The notes under the pieces were generated by a model, which saw only the letters and a list, made by a program, of their open reading frames with translations, did not search any database and was not told the origin of the DNA. From Pyricularia pennisetigena (taxonomy: Eukaryota > Ascomycota > Sordariomycetes > Magnaporthales > Pyriculariaceae), in NCBI RefSeq assembly GCF_004337985.1, contig NW_021940924.1:558001-622000 (forward strand): 64,000 nt of DNA. The letters run 5' to 3'. How positions within the stretch are numbered: the stretch's first letter is position 1; every line of letters begins with the position of its first letter. The translations under genes and the position numbers were made by a program. This document shows, piece by piece, positions 63,075-64,000 of the stretch.

Positions 63075-64000
63075 TTTAAATGTGGATCAAAGCCCTGGTG
63101 ATAATCAACCACGGCATTTTTTATTCTTACCCAAACAAGATACCTTGCCCGAACAAGATATACGATATCCATGTTTAAGCGCAAGGACTAACAAAATCCT
63201 AACCATGGCATTCCGGACGCTAAAAGATGAGACCAGAAATGATACAGAATATTTAAATAAGATTTTGAAGCGCGAGAACTCATATGGCAATACTTCCCTA
63301 CCAAACGCGAAAAGACCGCGGATCGATTTCCACGGTCAGGTCGGTTCCGATGCTGGAGTCGAGAGGGCATGTTCCAACAACGTTCCGGGATCCTTAGCCG
63401 ATATTTCCGAAACTGTGAAACGAAGAACTTTTGAAAATGCGCAGCTACGGCAACAGTTGAAGTTTCAGCAAGAAAAGAGCGAGGCAGGTGTATTTTTGCT
63501 GCGTGAAGCTACCAAAGCAATGAAAACTCTGCAATCAGCTCTGGTCGAGTTTGAAAGCCGTAACGACAGGATATGGAGGAAGAACGAAAACCCGTAATCC
63601 TCCCTTCGAGCAGAGCTCAGCACGAAAAGCTGGTTTCCGCGAGATCAAATAGCGTTATTGTATAATATTTGCTCGTCGTAGGCCAAAGTGGTATTATTGC
63701 TGCAGCCCCGTGTAGAGGCTTATGTTCACCAACACTTTGTGTTTGGTGTTTTGTGGAGGCGCGTTGATATTTGCCTTTTTTTTCTGCGACCGTTACTTTT
63801 GATTCGTGAAACAGATGACGGATAGGAACTGCTTTTCAAGACACAAAATATCCTCCAATTATATTAAGCAGACAGTCCAAAATGCACAGTCCAAAAGTGC
63901 ACATGTAATTCATACAATAGAGAGTTTTCCAAGGGCAACCCGGCAATTTGAGGGTATTGTGGTACTGCTTCGCCCATGGATCCACCACCTGTTTAGCAGT
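63075..64000. repeat. 926-bp direct repeat, copy 2 (runs off the window)
   Basis: Identical to 61316-62241 as read by eye. The left boundary coincides with the n at 63074, which suggests a contig join. If the repeat is an artefact, the true sequence after 63074 is not what is shown. Confidence 0.95.
63205..63597 (+). CDS. Small coiled-coil hypothetical protein, copy 2
   Basis: Identical to the 61446-61838 frame (MAFRTLKDETRNDTEYLNKI). It counts as a second gene only if the duplication is real. Confidence 0.35.
   Translation: MAFRTLKDETRNDTEYLNKILKRENSYGNTSLPNAKRPRIDFHGQVGSDAGVERACSNNVPGSLADISETVKRRTFENAQLRQQLKFQQEKSEAGVFLLREATKAMKTLQSALVEFESRNDRIWRKNENP

Overview
This looks like a nuclear segment from a filamentous ascomycete (Pezizomycotina; the exact lineage cannot be fixed by eye). 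The protein families are fungal, and reading frames are closed by short introns. Four of the inferred introns are exactly 53 nt; most have GTNNGT-type donors and CTAAC/CTGAC-like branch points. I found no bacterial operons, no tRNA or rRNA genes and no CRISPR array. The window behaves like an accessory, repeat-touched region: a minority of intact genes sits among truncated, frameshifted or nonsense-interrupted copies and transposon relics.

Layout. 0-6.3 kb: relics of a fungal P-loop NTPase and of a LINE RNase H domain, a multi-membrane-span gene with one TAG, and an MGCG-type (probably acylated) protein gene with one TAG. 7.9-13.9 kb: a small Ser/Gly-rich gene, a member of the fungal family usually mislabelled geranylgeranyl pyrophosphate synthetase with a frameshifted tail, a pogo transposase relic and an FtsJ-like methyltransferase gene. 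15-20 kb: a decayed second copy of the 8.6-9.0 kb tail, a perfect 14-copy octamer array, a C2H2 zinc-finger gene and a BTB gene with one TAG. 21.7-26.2 kb: a shattered fused nuclease-kinase gene and an intact gene with a STAND-type fungal N-terminal domain.

28.7-37.2 kb is the most gene-dense part: a PD-(D/E)XK nuclease-like gene, a kinase-like gene immediately downstream, a C2H2 gene broken by TGA, and a long Ulp1-type cysteine protease gene preceded by a 46-bp perfect palindrome. 38-46 kb holds another pogo relic, a frameshifted conserved gene, a DUF3295 gene lacking its usual N-terminus, and an intact BCS1-like AAA ATPase gene. 47.7-55.3 kb holds two paralogues of an unrecognised family. 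Between them are an almost intact pogo/Fot-type DNA transposon (TIRs of about 50 bp, TA target duplication), an older transposase relic and a degenerate direct repeat. 57-64 kb holds an acyltransferase N-terminal fragment, a GH3 beta-glucosidase gene with its catalytic nucleophile region deleted, a Pcl-type cyclin gene, and a 926-bp identical duplication whose second copy starts beside an ambiguous base, so it may be an assembly artefact.

Themes. First, the nuclease-like and kinase-like modules occur twice: fused and dead at 21.7-23.7 kb, separate and open at 28.7-32.3 kb. Second, several otherwise continuous reading frames are cut by a single TAG. Third, one unknown family has two divergent members, 6 kb apart on opposite strands. 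No common pathway links the intact genes.
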